Positions 7,233 to 14,860 of a stretch of DNA of 22,307 nt are shown here, one piece after another; position 1 is the stretch's first letter, and each line of letters starts with the position of its first letter. The stretch lies in NCBI GenBank assembly GCA_002712565.1, contig PAUA01000014.1, positions 75,066 through 97,372 of the forward strand, written 5' to 3'. The notes below the pieces were generated by a model. That model was given only the letters and a program-made list of their open reading frames with translations, was not told the origin of the DNA and ran no database searches. This DNA is from Gemmatimonadota bacterium (GTDB taxonomy: Bacteria > Gemmatimonadota > Gemmatimonadetes > Longimicrobiales > UBA6960). Made by a program: the position numbers and the translations under genes.

Positions 7233-7499
7233 GGCTGTACCGGGAAATTCGAGTGGTGGGAGACCTTAGGGTGACCTGCTGCCGACCTCTGTCAGGCGAC
7301 TTCGAACAACAACGAACGGTAAAGTGCTGACATGGCTGAAGACTAACAAGGCGATAGACGAAGCTCTCGGAGAGGAGGGGGTGCGCGCCAGGCGGATCCT
7401 GCTCAGATTCCGGCCGTCCCGGACCAGATGCGCAAATCTACGAGGACGCCGACGCCCAGGACCGTCGACACCGCTTCCACTTGTACTAGGAGATCGAAT

Positions 7500-8408
7500 A
7501 TGCCAGCCACGCCCGGTACCACACGGATCGGCTTCGTCGGCCTTGGGATCATGGGAGCGCCGATGGCGTTGAACCTGATCGAGGCGGGCTTCTCGCTCAA
7601 AGTCTACAACCGCACAGACCGGCCGCGGGTGCAAGAAGTGATCGACGCCGGTGGCGTGCGTGCGGCGACGCCGGCCGAGGCAGCTAGCGGCAGCGACGTG
7701 ATCATCACCAACGTTACGGACACACCCGACGTGGTGGATGTGATCCTCGGCGAGAACGGTGTGCTGCAGACCGCTCGTGAAGGAACGACGGTCATCGACA
7801 TGAGCACGATCTCTCCTCGGATCACACGGGACATCGCCGCTGCCCTGAACGAGAAGGGTGTGCACATGCTCGATGCGCCGGTGAGTGGCGGCGACGTGGG
7901 CGCGCAGCAGGGTACGCTGTCCATCATGGTCGGCGGTGAGCAGAGTGTGTTCGACGACTGTCTGCCCGTGTTCGAGGCGATGGGCAAGAACATCAACCGA
8001 ATCGGCGGCAACGGCGCCGGTCAGACGACGAAGGCCTGCAACCAGATCGCGGTGTCAGTAGCGAACCTGGCCATGGCCGAAGCCCTGATGCTGGCCGCGG
8101 CCTCCGACCTGGACGTGGGTAAGGTGGTGGATGCCATCAGCGGCGGTGCCGCAGCCTCGTGGAACCTGACGAATCTGGGCCCGCGCATCCTGAAGGGCGA
8201 CTTCGCCCCGGGATTCATGGTGCGCCTGCAGCAGAAGGACCTCAAACTGGTTCTGGAGGCCGCGAACGACGTCAAGCTCGCATTACCCGGTGTCAGCCTG
8301 GCCCACCAGTTCTTCAACATCGTCGAACGACTCGGTTGTGCCGACGAAGGGACGCAAGCCCTCATCAAAGCGTACGAGGTGCAGGCTGGCAAAGAGGCGC
8401 GCGCGTAA
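7500..8408 (+). CDS. 3-hydroxyisobutyrate dehydrogenase-family NAD(P) reductase
   Basis: The 302-residue product begins at an ATG with AGGAG (7488-7492) and a 7-base spacer; earlier in-frame starts give a non-family N-terminus. It is a beta-hydroxyacid dehydrogenase: Rossmann motif IGFVGLGIMGAPMALNLIEAG at the start, substrate motif DAPVSGGDVGAQQGTLSIMVGG around residues 123-144, and the catalytic lysine in GAGQTTKACNQ (K178). The family includes 3-hydroxyisobutyrate dehydrogenase, tartronate semialdehyde reductase (GarR/GlxR) and several sulfonate dehydrogenases such as sulfolactaldehyde reductase. Divergent to a taurine operon, a role in C2/C3 aldehyde or sulfonate reduction is tempting. 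The sequence alone supports only the family. The stretch 8409-8616 after it has the inverted repeat GGACC-AA-GGTCC at 8422-8433 but no T-run. Confidence 0.88.
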   Translation: MPATPGTTRIGFVGLGIMGAPMALNLIEAGFSLKVYNRTDRPRVQEVIDAGGVRAATPAEAASGSDVIITNVTDTPDVVDVILGENGVLQTAREGTTVIDMSTISPRITRDIAAALNEKGVHMLDAPVSGGDVGAQQGTLSIMVGGEQSVFDDCLPVFEAMGKNINRIGGNGAGQTTKACNQIAVSVANLAMAEALMLAAASDLDVGKVVDAISGGAAASWNLTNLGPRILKGDFAPGFMVRLQQKDLKLVLEAANDVKLALPGVSLAHQFFNIVERLGCADEGTQALIKAYEVQAGKEARA

Positions 8409-8495
8409 GACCGGGGGAGTAGGACCAAGGTCCAATGTCGATCCACCGGGTGCCTCGTTACGATTCGGCTTCTCTTGAGAATCCAAGTCCCGACG

Positions 8496-8520
8496 AAAAG
8501 AAAAGACAGACGAAGCGTCT
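8496..8520 (-). terminator. Weak candidate terminator downstream of tRNA-Asn
   Basis: On the minus strand the hairpin AGACG-CTT-CGTCT (8508-8520) is followed by a T-rich run (complement of 8496-8506, AAAAGAAAAGA). The stem is only 5 bp and the site lies about 100 bases beyond the tRNA 3' end, so this is a tentative call. Confidence 0.3.
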
Positions 8521-8616
8521 CTTCTGTGCCCTCGCCAGATGCAATCGTCTTTTCGTGACCTCAAAAGCAAAACCCCACAGGGCGATAAAACCTTGCGGGA
8601 TCAGATCTTCCAACTA

Positions 8617-8689
8617 CTGGGGCGGGTGGGTTCGAACCACCAACCTCCTGGTTAACAGCCAGGCGCTCTGCCGGTTGAGCTACGCCCCA
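8617..8689 (-). tRNA. tRNA-Asn (GTT)
   Basis: The minus strand folds into a full cloverleaf of 73 nt. The acceptor TGGGGCG pairs with CGCCCCA, the D-stem GCTC with GAGC, and the anticodon stem CCTGG with CCAGG around the loop CTGTTAA (anticodon GTT). The T-stem GGTGG pairs with CCACC around TTCGAAC, and the discriminator base is G. The 3' CCA is not encoded. There are no mismatches in the acceptor, anticodon or T stems. I saw no integrated element or duplicated 3' end beside it. Confidence 0.96.
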
Positions 8690-8920
8690 TCCCCCATCAA
8701 CGCTGCGAATCCCTCAGGGGTCCGTAGAGTCGAACCTACCGATGAAGCACGTCGGGAAGGATCCTACGGAGGGGTCCCCACCGAGGGAGACCAGACCACC
8801 ACGTCAAATTCGCTGATTACATTAAGTACACACCCGTAAAAATGGAAGCAGAGCCGCCCGGGTCGGGGTGTTGCACTCGCACACGGTCGTGGACACCTTC
8901 GTGGGTTCGAAGCCCTCTAC

Positions 8921-8937
8921 GGCCTTCTCAGAAGGCC
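8921..8937 (+). promoter_or_regulatory. Hairpin in the 5' region of the MFS gene
   Basis: GGCCTTC-TCA-GAAGGCC is a perfect 7-bp stem with a 3-base loop, about 77 bases before the MFS start. No T-run follows on either strand, so an intrinsic terminator is unlikely. It may act as an RNA structure in the leader, or be incidental. Confidence 0.35.
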
Positions 8938-8960
8938 CGGTGGCTCACGCCGGAGAGTCG

Positions 8961-9017
8961 ATGAACCGCACTGCAGAAAAAACGACCCAAGGGCCCTTGG
9001 GGACTCCACGGCCTTGA
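8961..9017 (+). CDS. Possible 18-residue leader ORF overlapping the MFS start
   Basis: An ATG at 8961 with GGAGAG 5-8 bases upstream opens a frame of 18 codons (MNRTAEKTTQGPLGTPRP). Its TGA (9015-9017) overlaps the TTG start of the transporter as TTGA. This is the geometry of translational coupling. The ribosome site here is better placed than the one before the TTG. Either it is a real leader peptide, or the gene truly starts here and one base near the A6 run (8977-8982) is wrong or is slipped over. Confidence 0.3.
   Translation: MNRTAEKTTQGPLGTPRP
8986..9001. promoter_or_regulatory. 16-bp perfect palindrome 12 bases before the MFS start
   Basis: CCCAAGGGCCCTTGGG is a perfect inverted repeat without a spacer, inside the short leader ORF and over the region where a ribosome would load for the TTG. 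It could be an operator, or, as the two arms GGGCCC-centred, a self-pairing RNA element limiting translation. It could also be chance. Confidence 0.35.
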
Positions 9018-10237
9018 ATCCACCCAAGGCCTCCTCCGGCATCATCATTTTCGCTCTCTGGCTGCTGGTCTTCTCCGCCAGTAGCCAGATCATGATCATC
9101 ACGCCGATCCTACCACTAATCGGCCAGGAGTTGGGTATCGGCGAGTCCCGCCTGGGGACGCTCGTTTCGGCCTACGCGATCATGGTCGGGGTCTTCGCGA
9201 TCGTCGCGGGTCCCGTCTCGGACAAGATCGGGCGCCGTCGGATTCTGCTCCTCGGCACCGCCGTCATGACGGTGTCCCTCCTGATGCACTATTTCGTAGA
9301 AGGGTACTTCTCCTTTCTTGCCGCCCGGCTGTTTACCGGCTGCGCCGGTGGAATTCTCAGCGGTTCGGCGGTCTCCTACATCGGAGACTTCTTCCCGTAT
9401 CACCGCCGTGGATGGGCCACGGGATGGGTAATGAGTGGCATGGCCTTCGGCCAGATTGCCGGCATCCCGATTGGCATTGTCATGGCTGGAACGTACGGGT
9501 TCAAGGTGCCGTTTTATCTGTTCGCGGTCGCGATGGGAGCGACCTTCCTCCTGATCTGGTTCCGGGTTCCTCAGCCGGACGTCCAGCGCGCCGAGGGCCC
9601 CCTCACGGTTGCCAGCGCAGTGCGGAACTATCGAGCGATGCTTGCGAAAAGCGAGATCGCCGCGGCAGCGACGGCCTACTTCACGATGTTTGTCGGCGTC
9701 TCGTTGTTCGTGGTCTACCTGCCCTATTGGTTGGAACAATCCTTGGGGCTGAGCTCCAATGCGATCGCCGGCCTGTTCGTCGTCGGGGGAATCGCGAACG
9801 TCCTCACGGGCCCGCAAGCCGGGAAGCTGTCCGACCGAATCGGCCGGAAACGGATCATCATCATGTCGAGCGTCGGCCTCTCTCTCGTGATGCTCTTGAC
9901 GAGCGTACTGGTCCGTGAGTTCTGGGCCGCTTATATCCTCTATTTCGTTCTCATGGTACTCGTGGCGGCGCGCCTCAGTCCCTTCTCGGCGCTGTTGACG
10001 GCACTCGTGAGCGGTGAACGCCGAGGCTCACTGATGAGCATGACCATCGCGTTGGGGCAGATCGGCTTCGCAGTAGGTGCTGCCGCGGCTGGGCCCATGT
10101 ACAGCCGTTTCGGATTCGCAAGCAACACCGTCCTGGGGGCGGTCGCCGTGTTGATCATGGCAGGGATCATCGCGTACCTCGTGCCCGAACCGGAGTCTCA
10201 GGACGATGTATCCGTAGTTCCTGAAACTGTTCTCTGA
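9014..10237 (+). CDS. Major facilitator superfamily transporter
   Basis: The 407-residue protein has twelve predicted hydrophobic segments in two halves. The MFS loop motif between segments 2 and 3 is clear (SDKIGRRRILLLG, about residue 70) and repeats in the second half (SDRIGRKRIIIMS). It resembles drug/metabolite:proton antiporters (DHA1-like) or sugar-type MFS carriers; the substrate cannot be inferred. The first canonical start in frame is TTG at 9014, directly before the first membrane segment (SGIIIFALWLLVFS), with a GGGGA site about 10 bases upstream. An 18-codon ORF beginning at 8961 overlaps it. It runs in the same direction as accA, 51 bases downstream, but looks like an independent gene. 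Confidence 0.88.
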   Translation: MNPPKASSGIIIFALWLLVFSASSQIMIITPILPLIGQELGIGESRLGTLVSAYAIMVGVFAIVAGPVSDKIGRRRILLLGTAVMTVSLLMHYFVEGYFSFLAARLFTGCAGGILSGSAVSYIGDFFPYHRRGWATGWVMSGMAFGQIAGIPIGIVMAGTYGFKVPFYLFAVAMGATFLLIWFRVPQPDVQRAEGPLTVASAVRNYRAMLAKSEIAAAATAYFTMFVGVSLFVVYLPYWLEQSLGLSSNAIAGLFVVGGIANVLTGPQAGKLSDRIGRKRIIIMSSVGLSLVMLLTSVLVREFWAAYILYFVLMVLVAARLSPFSALLTALVSGERRGSLMSMTIALGQIGFAVGAAAAGPMYSRFGFASNTVLGAVAVLIMAGIIAYLVPEPESQDDVSVVPETVL

Positions 10238-10288
10238 GTGTAGCCGCCCCAGTGCCCGACCCATTAGTATGGGAGGCGCTAATTCCCC

Positions 10289-11293
10289 ATGCACTGGAGA
10301 GCGACGTTGGCCGGATCGCCGAGGTTTGAATTCGAGCGAAACCTCATGGAAGTCCAGGAGCAGATCGATGCGCTCGTGGCTTCGGCCGAGCGCAGCGGCT
10401 TCGACGTTTCCGAGGATCTCAAGGAGCTCCGAAAGAAATTGGATGCCTTGAAAGAGTCTACGTACCAGAATCTCACTCCCATGGAGCAGGTTCAGGTGGC
10501 GCGCCACCCGGAACGCCCCTACACGCTCGATTACATCGAGCGGATTTTCACGAACTGGATGGAGTTGCACGGAGATAGAGCCTTCCGGGACGACGAGGCG
10601 ATCGTCGGGGGATGGGCGGCGCTCGGAGGCACCCCGGTCATGGTGATAGGCCACCAGAAGGGTCGTACCATCAAGGAGAACCTGCGCCGGAACTTCGGAA
10701 TGGCGCATCCGGAAGGCTACCGGAAAGCCTTGAGGCTCATGCGACAGGCAGAAAAATTCGGGCGGGCGGTGGTCACCTTCATCGATACTCCAGGCGCCTA
10801 CCCCGGACTCGGCTCGGAGGAGCGGGGGATCGCTGAGGCCATTGCGACGAACTTACGGGAAATGGCGCGGCTGAAGGTCCCGCTCGTGTCGGTGATCATC
10901 GGAGAAGGCGGCTCCGGCGGGGCACTCGGTATCGGTGTAACCGATCGCATACTCATGCTGGAGCACTCCGTATACTCGGTGATATCACCCGAGGGCTGCG
11001 CCGCGATCCTTTGGCACTCTCGCGATTTCAAGGCAGAGGCGGCAGCGGCGCTCAAGATAACTTCCAAGGATCTGGTCACGTTGGGCGTGGCCGATGAGAT
11101 CATTCCCGAGCCATCGGGGGGAGCACACTCGGATTGGGACGCCGCGGCGGCTTCTGTGAAGAAGGCCCTCGAGCGCAATCTCAGCGAACTGAGCAAAATC
11201 AAGACAGACCGACTGCGGAAGACGCGCTGGGCGAAGTACGCGGCGATGGGGGCGTGGGGTGAGCCCACGCCCAAGACTCCCCCCACCAACTGA
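10289..11293 (+). CDS. accA: Acetyl-CoA carboxylase carboxyltransferase subunit alpha
   Basis: The 334-residue product pairs with AccD (not in this window) to transfer CO2 from carboxybiotin to acetyl-CoA, the first step of fatty-acid synthesis. Landmarks are RHPERPYTLDYIERIF near 70, GGWAALGGTPVMVIGHQKGR near 108, RRNFGMAHPEGYRKALRLM near 132, FIDTPGAYPGLGSEERG near 160, the oxyanion-loop region IGEGGSGGALGIGV near 205, and YSVISPEGCAAILW. Length and order match the usual 315-330 residues; the C-terminal 20 residues (TPKTPPTN end) are an unremarkable tail. GGGAGG at 10271-10276 sits 12 bases before the ATG, a little far. The start agrees with the family, since FEFERNLMEVQEQID aligns with the normal N-terminal helix. 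It leads an apparent accA-ricT-metG unit. Confidence 0.95.
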   Translation: MHWRATLAGSPRFEFERNLMEVQEQIDALVASAERSGFDVSEDLKELRKKLDALKESTYQNLTPMEQVQVARHPERPYTLDYIERIFTNWMELHGDRAFRDDEAIVGGWAALGGTPVMVIGHQKGRTIKENLRRNFGMAHPEGYRKALRLMRQAEKFGRAVVTFIDTPGAYPGLGSEERGIAEAIATNLREMARLKVPLVSVIIGEGGSGGALGIGVTDRILMLEHSVYSVISPEGCAAILWHSRDFKAEAAAALKITSKDLVTLGVADEIIPEPSGGAHSDWDAAAASVKKALERNLSELSKIKTDRLRKTRWAKYAAMGAWGEPTPKTPPTN

Positions 11294-11308
11294 GCACGGT
11301 TCAGTTCA

Positions 11309-12154
11309 ATGGCCGATTTCGCCGAGGTTAGCTTCAAGGGTACCCGCAAGGGCTATTTCGCATACGAAGCCCTCGATCTCGCTCCCGGGGCCCCCGTCAT
11401 CGTCGAAGCGAGCCGGGGCGAGGATCTCGGTGAGATCACGGCGCTGGGATCGATCGCGGAGCGCAAGTGTGAGACGTCAGGGGGATGCGCCACCCCGCTG
11501 CCCGAAAGGCGCGTTCTCCGTGTGGCCCGGCAGACCGAACGTGTCGGGATGGAGAAACTTCGGGCGGATGAGACCCGCGTCCGGACAGAGACGCGTAAGC
11601 TCGTCGAGCGCCACAAGCTGAACATGAAGATTACGGAAGCCGAGTGGCAGTTCGACAAGAACAAGTTGATCATCTACTTCACGGCGGACCGTCGAGTCGA
11701 CTTCCGAAAACTGGTTCGCTCTCTCGCGCGTATGTTCCGGACCCGCATCGAGCTGAAGCAAATCGGGGTCCGCGACGAAGCGGCGCTTCTCGGCGGGGTC
11801 GGGCGTTGCGGCCGCGAGCTCTGTTCTTCGGTTTGGCTACCGGCGTTGAAACCCGTGAGCCTGCAGCTGGCCAAAGACCAGAAGCTGTCACTCAATCCGG
11901 CTCAAATATCGGGGTGCTGTGGGCGCCTCATGTGTTGCCTCATGTACGAGCACAAGACCTACGTGGAGGCACGCCGCCGATTCCCTAGGGAGGGCAAGAT
12001 CCTTCGTACGTCTTTGGGAGAAGAGAAGGTGGTCAGCGTCGAAATCTTGCAGGAGACCGTCACACTTCGTTCCGCTGAGGGGGAGCGCCGCACCGTATCC
12101 CTCGAAGAGCTCAAGAGCGAGGTCTCTGCGACGCCCCCAACTACCCCTACATGA
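11309..12154 (+). CDS. ricT: PSP1-domain protein of the RicT (YaaT) family
   Basis: The 281-residue protein has the PSP1 C-terminal domain in its middle. Typical RicT cysteines are C167 and C172 in GRCGRELC, and C203, C204, C209 and C210 in SGCCGRLMCCLMYE. In Bacillus, RicT forms an iron-sulfur complex with RicA and RicF that supports RNase Y-dependent mRNA processing. RicA and RicF are not visible here, so the partner set is unknown outside Firmicutes. The N-terminal region carries extra C54 and C60. It starts 15 bases after accA and its TGA overlaps the metG ATG as ATGA. Being next to metG is a common arrangement for this family. The tail after residue 270 (SATPPTTPT) is low-complexity. Confidence 0.9.
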   Translation: MADFAEVSFKGTRKGYFAYEALDLAPGAPVIVEASRGEDLGEITALGSIAERKCETSGGCATPLPERRVLRVARQTERVGMEKLRADETRVRTETRKLVERHKLNMKITEAEWQFDKNKLIIYFTADRRVDFRKLVRSLARMFRTRIELKQIGVRDEAALLGGVGRCGRELCSSVWLPALKPVSLQLAKDQKLSLNPAQISGCCGRLMCCLMYEHKTYVEARRRFPREGKILRTSLGEEKVVSVEILQETVTLRSAEGERRTVSLEELKSEVSATPPTTPT

Positions 12155-13683
12155 ACCGTAGATATCTCACGACCCCGATCTACTACGCTACGGGCGATCC
12201 CCATCTTGGGCACGCCTACACAACCGTGCTCGCCGACACGCTGGCCCGGTACTATCGGCAGACCGGCGCCGAGGTCCGCTTTCTGACGGGGACCGACGAG
12301 CACGGCCAAAAGATGCAGGAGGCCGCGGCCAAGCGGGACATGACTCCGATCGAACTCGCCGATCAGATGGCGGAGTCCTTCGAGGCGGCCTGGAAAGACC
12401 TGAACATCTCGTTCGATCGCTTCATTCGGACGTCCGAGCCGGAGCACATCGGTGTCGTCAGCACGGTTCTCGAGCGGCTCTGGGCCAAGGGACAGATCTA
12501 CGACGACGTGTACAGCGGCTGGTACTGCGTCCAGGAAGAACGATACTGGACGGAGAGGGAGGTTGGGGCTGAGCACCTCTGCCCGGACTGCAAACGCCCC
12601 GTCGAGTTCGTGGAAGAGAAGAACTACTTCTTCCGCATGAGTGACTATCAGGAGCGCCTGATCCAGCACATCGAGGACCACCCCGAATGGATCGTTCCCG
12701 GGACACGCCGCAACGAGATTCTCGGGTTCCTCAAACAACCGTTGCAGGACCTCTCGATCTCCCGGCCTAAATCACGTCTTGCGTGGGGTGTAACACTCCC
12801 GTTCGATCCCGATCACGTCTGCTACGTGTGGGTGGACGCGCTCATCAACTACGTCACCGCCTCGGGTCTCCTGGACCCCGATTCTGGCCCCGACCAGCCG
12901 GGTTTTACGGATCAGGGGAATTCCTGGTGGCCCGCAAGCCTGCACATCATGGGCAAGGACATCATCACCACACACGCGGTCTACTGGCCGACGCTGCTCA
13001 TGGCCGCCGACCTTCCCCTTCCGAAGCAGATTCTTGCGCACGGCTGGTGGATCATGGAAGATAAAAAGATGGCCAAGTCTGTGGGCAACGTCGTGGACCC
13101 GTTGGCGCTACGTGAGGACTATGGTACCGACGGCGTCCGCTGGTACCTGCTCCGCGACATGCCCACGGGCTCTGACGCCTCGTATACGCCCGAACGTTTT
13201 CATGCACGCTACGACGAGCTCGCCAACGTTCTCGGCAACCTCGCCAGCCGTGCCATCTCCATGATCGTCAAATACCGGAACGGGATCATCCCGGAGGCGG
13301 CGGGTGACGGCTTGGAGGCTGACATCGCATCGACCTTGAGTGCGGTGACCGGGCACATGGATGCACTACGGGTCCATGACGCCATGGCCACGTCCATGGA
13401 CCTGGCCCGGACGGCCAACGGCTACGTCGACCGCCGCGAGCCCTGGTCACAAGCCAAGGACCCGTCCGGCGCGGAGGATCTCGACGAGACCCTCGCATCG
13501 CTCGCCCGGGTGCTTGCCGTCCTGACCGCCCTGTTCTTGCCCGTGACGCCGCAAAAAATGACGGACCTCGCGGGCCGGTTGGGCTTGAAGTCGGTGCCGA
13601 CTCTCGACCAAGCCCGCTCCATATCACTCGGGGGTCTCAGGGTCGAGAAGGGCGCACCTCTCTTCCCTCGAATGGACCGATAG
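12151..13683 (+). CDS. metG: Methionine--tRNA ligase, short form
   Basis: The 510-residue class I synthetase charges tRNA-Met. The HIGH motif is HLGH (18-21), preceded by TTPIYYATGDP; the KMSKS motif is KMAKS (306-310). The CP region has WYCVQEERYW and CPDCKRPVEFVEEKNYFF, so a complete four-cysteine zinc knuckle is not obvious, as in many MetG of this subtype. WVDALINYVTASG and GKDIITTHAVYWPTLLMAADLPLP fit the catalytic core, and the anticodon-binding helical domain follows (NVLGNLASRAISMI near 353). The dimerising EMAP/Arc1p-like C-terminal domain of E. coli MetG is absent, which gives the short length. Its ATG overlaps the ricT stop, indicating translational coupling. Confidence 0.96.
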   Translation: MNRRYLTTPIYYATGDPHLGHAYTTVLADTLARYYRQTGAEVRFLTGTDEHGQKMQEAAAKRDMTPIELADQMAESFEAAWKDLNISFDRFIRTSEPEHIGVVSTVLERLWAKGQIYDDVYSGWYCVQEERYWTEREVGAEHLCPDCKRPVEFVEEKNYFFRMSDYQERLIQHIEDHPEWIVPGTRRNEILGFLKQPLQDLSISRPKSRLAWGVTLPFDPDHVCYVWVDALINYVTASGLLDPDSGPDQPGFTDQGNSWWPASLHIMGKDIITTHAVYWPTLLMAADLPLPKQILAHGWWIMEDKKMAKSVGNVVDPLALREDYGTDGVRWYLLRDMPTGSDASYTPERFHARYDELANVLGNLASRAISMIVKYRNGIIPEAAGDGLEADIASTLSAVTGHMDALRVHDAMATSMDLARTANGYVDRREPWSQAKDPSGAEDLDETLASLARVLAVLTALFLPVTPQKMTDLAGRLGLKSVPTLDQARSISLGGLRVEKGAPLFPRMDR

Positions 13684-13704
13684 GAGATGGTGCGTCGGGT
13701 GCGC

Positions 13705-13734
13705 TTGACACTCTCCGACGGCCCCGAATATCTT
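13705..13734 (+). promoter_or_regulatory. Sigma70-type promoter for the M23 peptidase gene
   Basis: A perfect -35 TTGACA (13705-13710) is followed after 18 bases by TATCTT (13729-13734, four of six matches to TATAAT). It lies 21 bases after the metG stop and about 120 bases before the peptidase start. This is the clearest promoter sequence in the window. Confidence 0.5.
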
Positions 13735-13826
13735 CCCGTCTGCACCAGCAATACGTAATGACTGGTTTGAGACGATTCGCCCTTGATGGACCCACATTTC
13801 GGCCCGCAATCAGAACGAGCCCGATC

Positions 13827-13859
13827 ATGACGAATCAACGTTGGACCCTCCTTTTATGA
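13827..13859 (+). CDS. Possible 10-residue leader peptide from a duplicated gene start
   Basis: ATG at 13827 opens MTNQRWTLLL and stops at TGA 13857-13859, overlapping the peptidase ATG (13856) as ATGA. The next gene begins MTSERWTFVC, so the ten codons are a diverged copy of its start. Whether it is translated is unknown; there is only a weak GAACGAG-like site upstream. Confidence 0.3.
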   Translation: MTNQRWTLLL

Positions 13860-13884
13860 CCAGTGAACGCTGGACCTTTGTTTG
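13827..13884. repeat. Imperfect 29-bp tandem duplication over the M23 start codon
   Basis: Bases 13827-13855 and 13856-13884 match at about 20 of 29 positions, each beginning ATGAC and containing AACG-TGGACC. The first copy is out of frame with the gene and ends at the second copy's ATG. Confidence 0.55.
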
Positions 13885-14797
13885 TGTGTCCGAGGCTGAG
13901 CGCCCCGTGCGGCAGTTCAGCGTATCTGTTGGTGCGCTGCCCTACGTGCCCTCCTTGGTAGCCGCCGTCGTCACTGTCCTAGCCGCGCTGATCATGATCG
14001 TTGCTATTGACGGGTTGTCCCGTGTCGAGGTCCTCAAGCTCCGTGGTGAAAAGGTCGTGATCTCGCAGGAGGTCGAGTCGATACGCGCTCGGGTTGCCCA
14101 GATGGAAGGGTCGATCGATGAGTTCATCGAGACAGACGAGAGGTTTCGTCTCATAGCAGGTCTCAATCCCATCGACGCCGAAATATTCGAGGTGGGTGTT
14201 GGGGGACCGGGCATAGAGACGCCCGAATCCACGCCAATGTGGGAGACGGATCCGCTGACCGCCGAAGTCCTCTTCGCCACCTCCTACGACCTCTCGGCGC
14301 TGGAGCGGCGGACGTCCTTGCTCTCCGAGAGCATGGCGGCAGCCCTGGAGAGCCTTGTGGCGAACTACGCTCTTCTCGAAGCAACTCCCTCCATCGTGCC
14401 CACCGCCGGGCAGGGCATCGAGATGGTCAGCAGCACGTTCAGCGAAGCCCGGTTACATCCCATCTCCAACGAAGAACTCCCGCATATCGGTTTGGATTTC
14501 AGTGCGGTGACCGGCACACCGATTCTTGCGGCCGCGAAGGGAGTCGTTTCATATGCGGGCTGGAAATCAGGGTATGGGAATACGGTCGAAGTCGATCACG
14601 GGTTCGGAATCATGACCCGCTATGCACATTCCGACAGGAACCTTGTCGAACCGGGACAGGTGGTTGCACGGGGTGAGATTCTTGCCCAGGTCGGTAGCAC
14701 CGGTAGAGCAACAGCAAGCCATGTCCATTACGAAGTTTGGAAGGATGGCGTGGCCGAAGATCCCCGTGACTATATTCTGAACGGAGTGATTCCCTAG
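13856..14797 (+). CDS. Membrane-anchored M23 (LytM-type) metallopeptidase
   Basis: The 313-residue protein has a short cytoplasmic start, one membrane segment (about 30-52, VPSLVAAVVTVLAALIMIVA), a coiled-coil-like region (about 57-95) and a C-terminal M23 domain. The zinc ligands are complete: H210 and D214 in HIGLD, and H291 in HVHYEVW together with H289. Because these residues are present it is probably an active peptidoglycan endopeptidase in the periplasm rather than a degenerate NlpD/EnvC-type activator. An ATG at 13856 was chosen over an in-frame TTG at 13841 because its start MTSERWTF matches the duplicated copy upstream. No good ribosome site precedes it, which fits translational coupling to the short upstream ORF. 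A TTGACA promoter lies about 120 bases upstream. Confidence 0.88.
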   Translation: MTSERWTFVCVSEAERPVRQFSVSVGALPYVPSLVAAVVTVLAALIMIVAIDGLSRVEVLKLRGEKVVISQEVESIRARVAQMEGSIDEFIETDERFRLIAGLNPIDAEIFEVGVGGPGIETPESTPMWETDPLTAEVLFATSYDLSALERRTSLLSESMAAALESLVANYALLEATPSIVPTAGQGIEMVSSTFSEARLHPISNEELPHIGLDFSAVTGTPILAAAKGVVSYAGWKSGYGNTVEVDHGFGIMTRYAHSDRNLVEPGQVVARGEILAQVGSTGRATASHVHYEVWKDGVAEDPRDYILNGVIP

Positions 14798-14860
14798 TGT
14801 GGATCTCCGCCGCCACTTGGTACATTGGCCCAGACTTTTCGGAACACAACGGAGTTGGAC

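Larger units (their letters stand above)
8690..9013. other. 324-base intergenic stretch between tRNA-Asn and the MFS gene
   Basis: No convincing protein gene lies here apart from a short leader ORF at its end. Just upstream of the tRNA are an inverted pair TCCGTAG (8721-8727) / CTACGGA (8764-8770) and the direct pair AGGGGTCC (8716-8723 and 8770-8777). The minus-strand piece GGTAGGTTCGACTCTACGG within it resembles a tRNA T-arm, but no cloverleaf can be built around it. A short AT-richer segment, GATTACATTAAGTAC (about 8814-8828), is the best place for a promoter on either strand, without a clear -35. Two hairpins closer to the MFS gene are listed separately. Confidence 0.5.

Noticed and set aside
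8422..8433. GGACC-AA-GGTCC after the hydroxyacid dehydrogenase as a terminator
   Set aside because: The loop is only two bases and there is no T-run on either strand.
8435..8839. A 134-codon plus-strand frame through the tRNA-Asn gene
   Set aside because: It runs across a complete tRNA cloverleaf on the other strand and has no domain or ribosome site.
9116..9817. A 233-codon minus-strand frame inside the MFS gene
   Set aside because: Rich in Arg, Asp and His in the manner of antisense of a membrane protein; no domain.
11959..12738. A 259-codon minus-strand frame opposite ricT/metG
   Set aside because: Crosses the ricT-metG overlap and has no recognisable domain; both opposite genes are certain.
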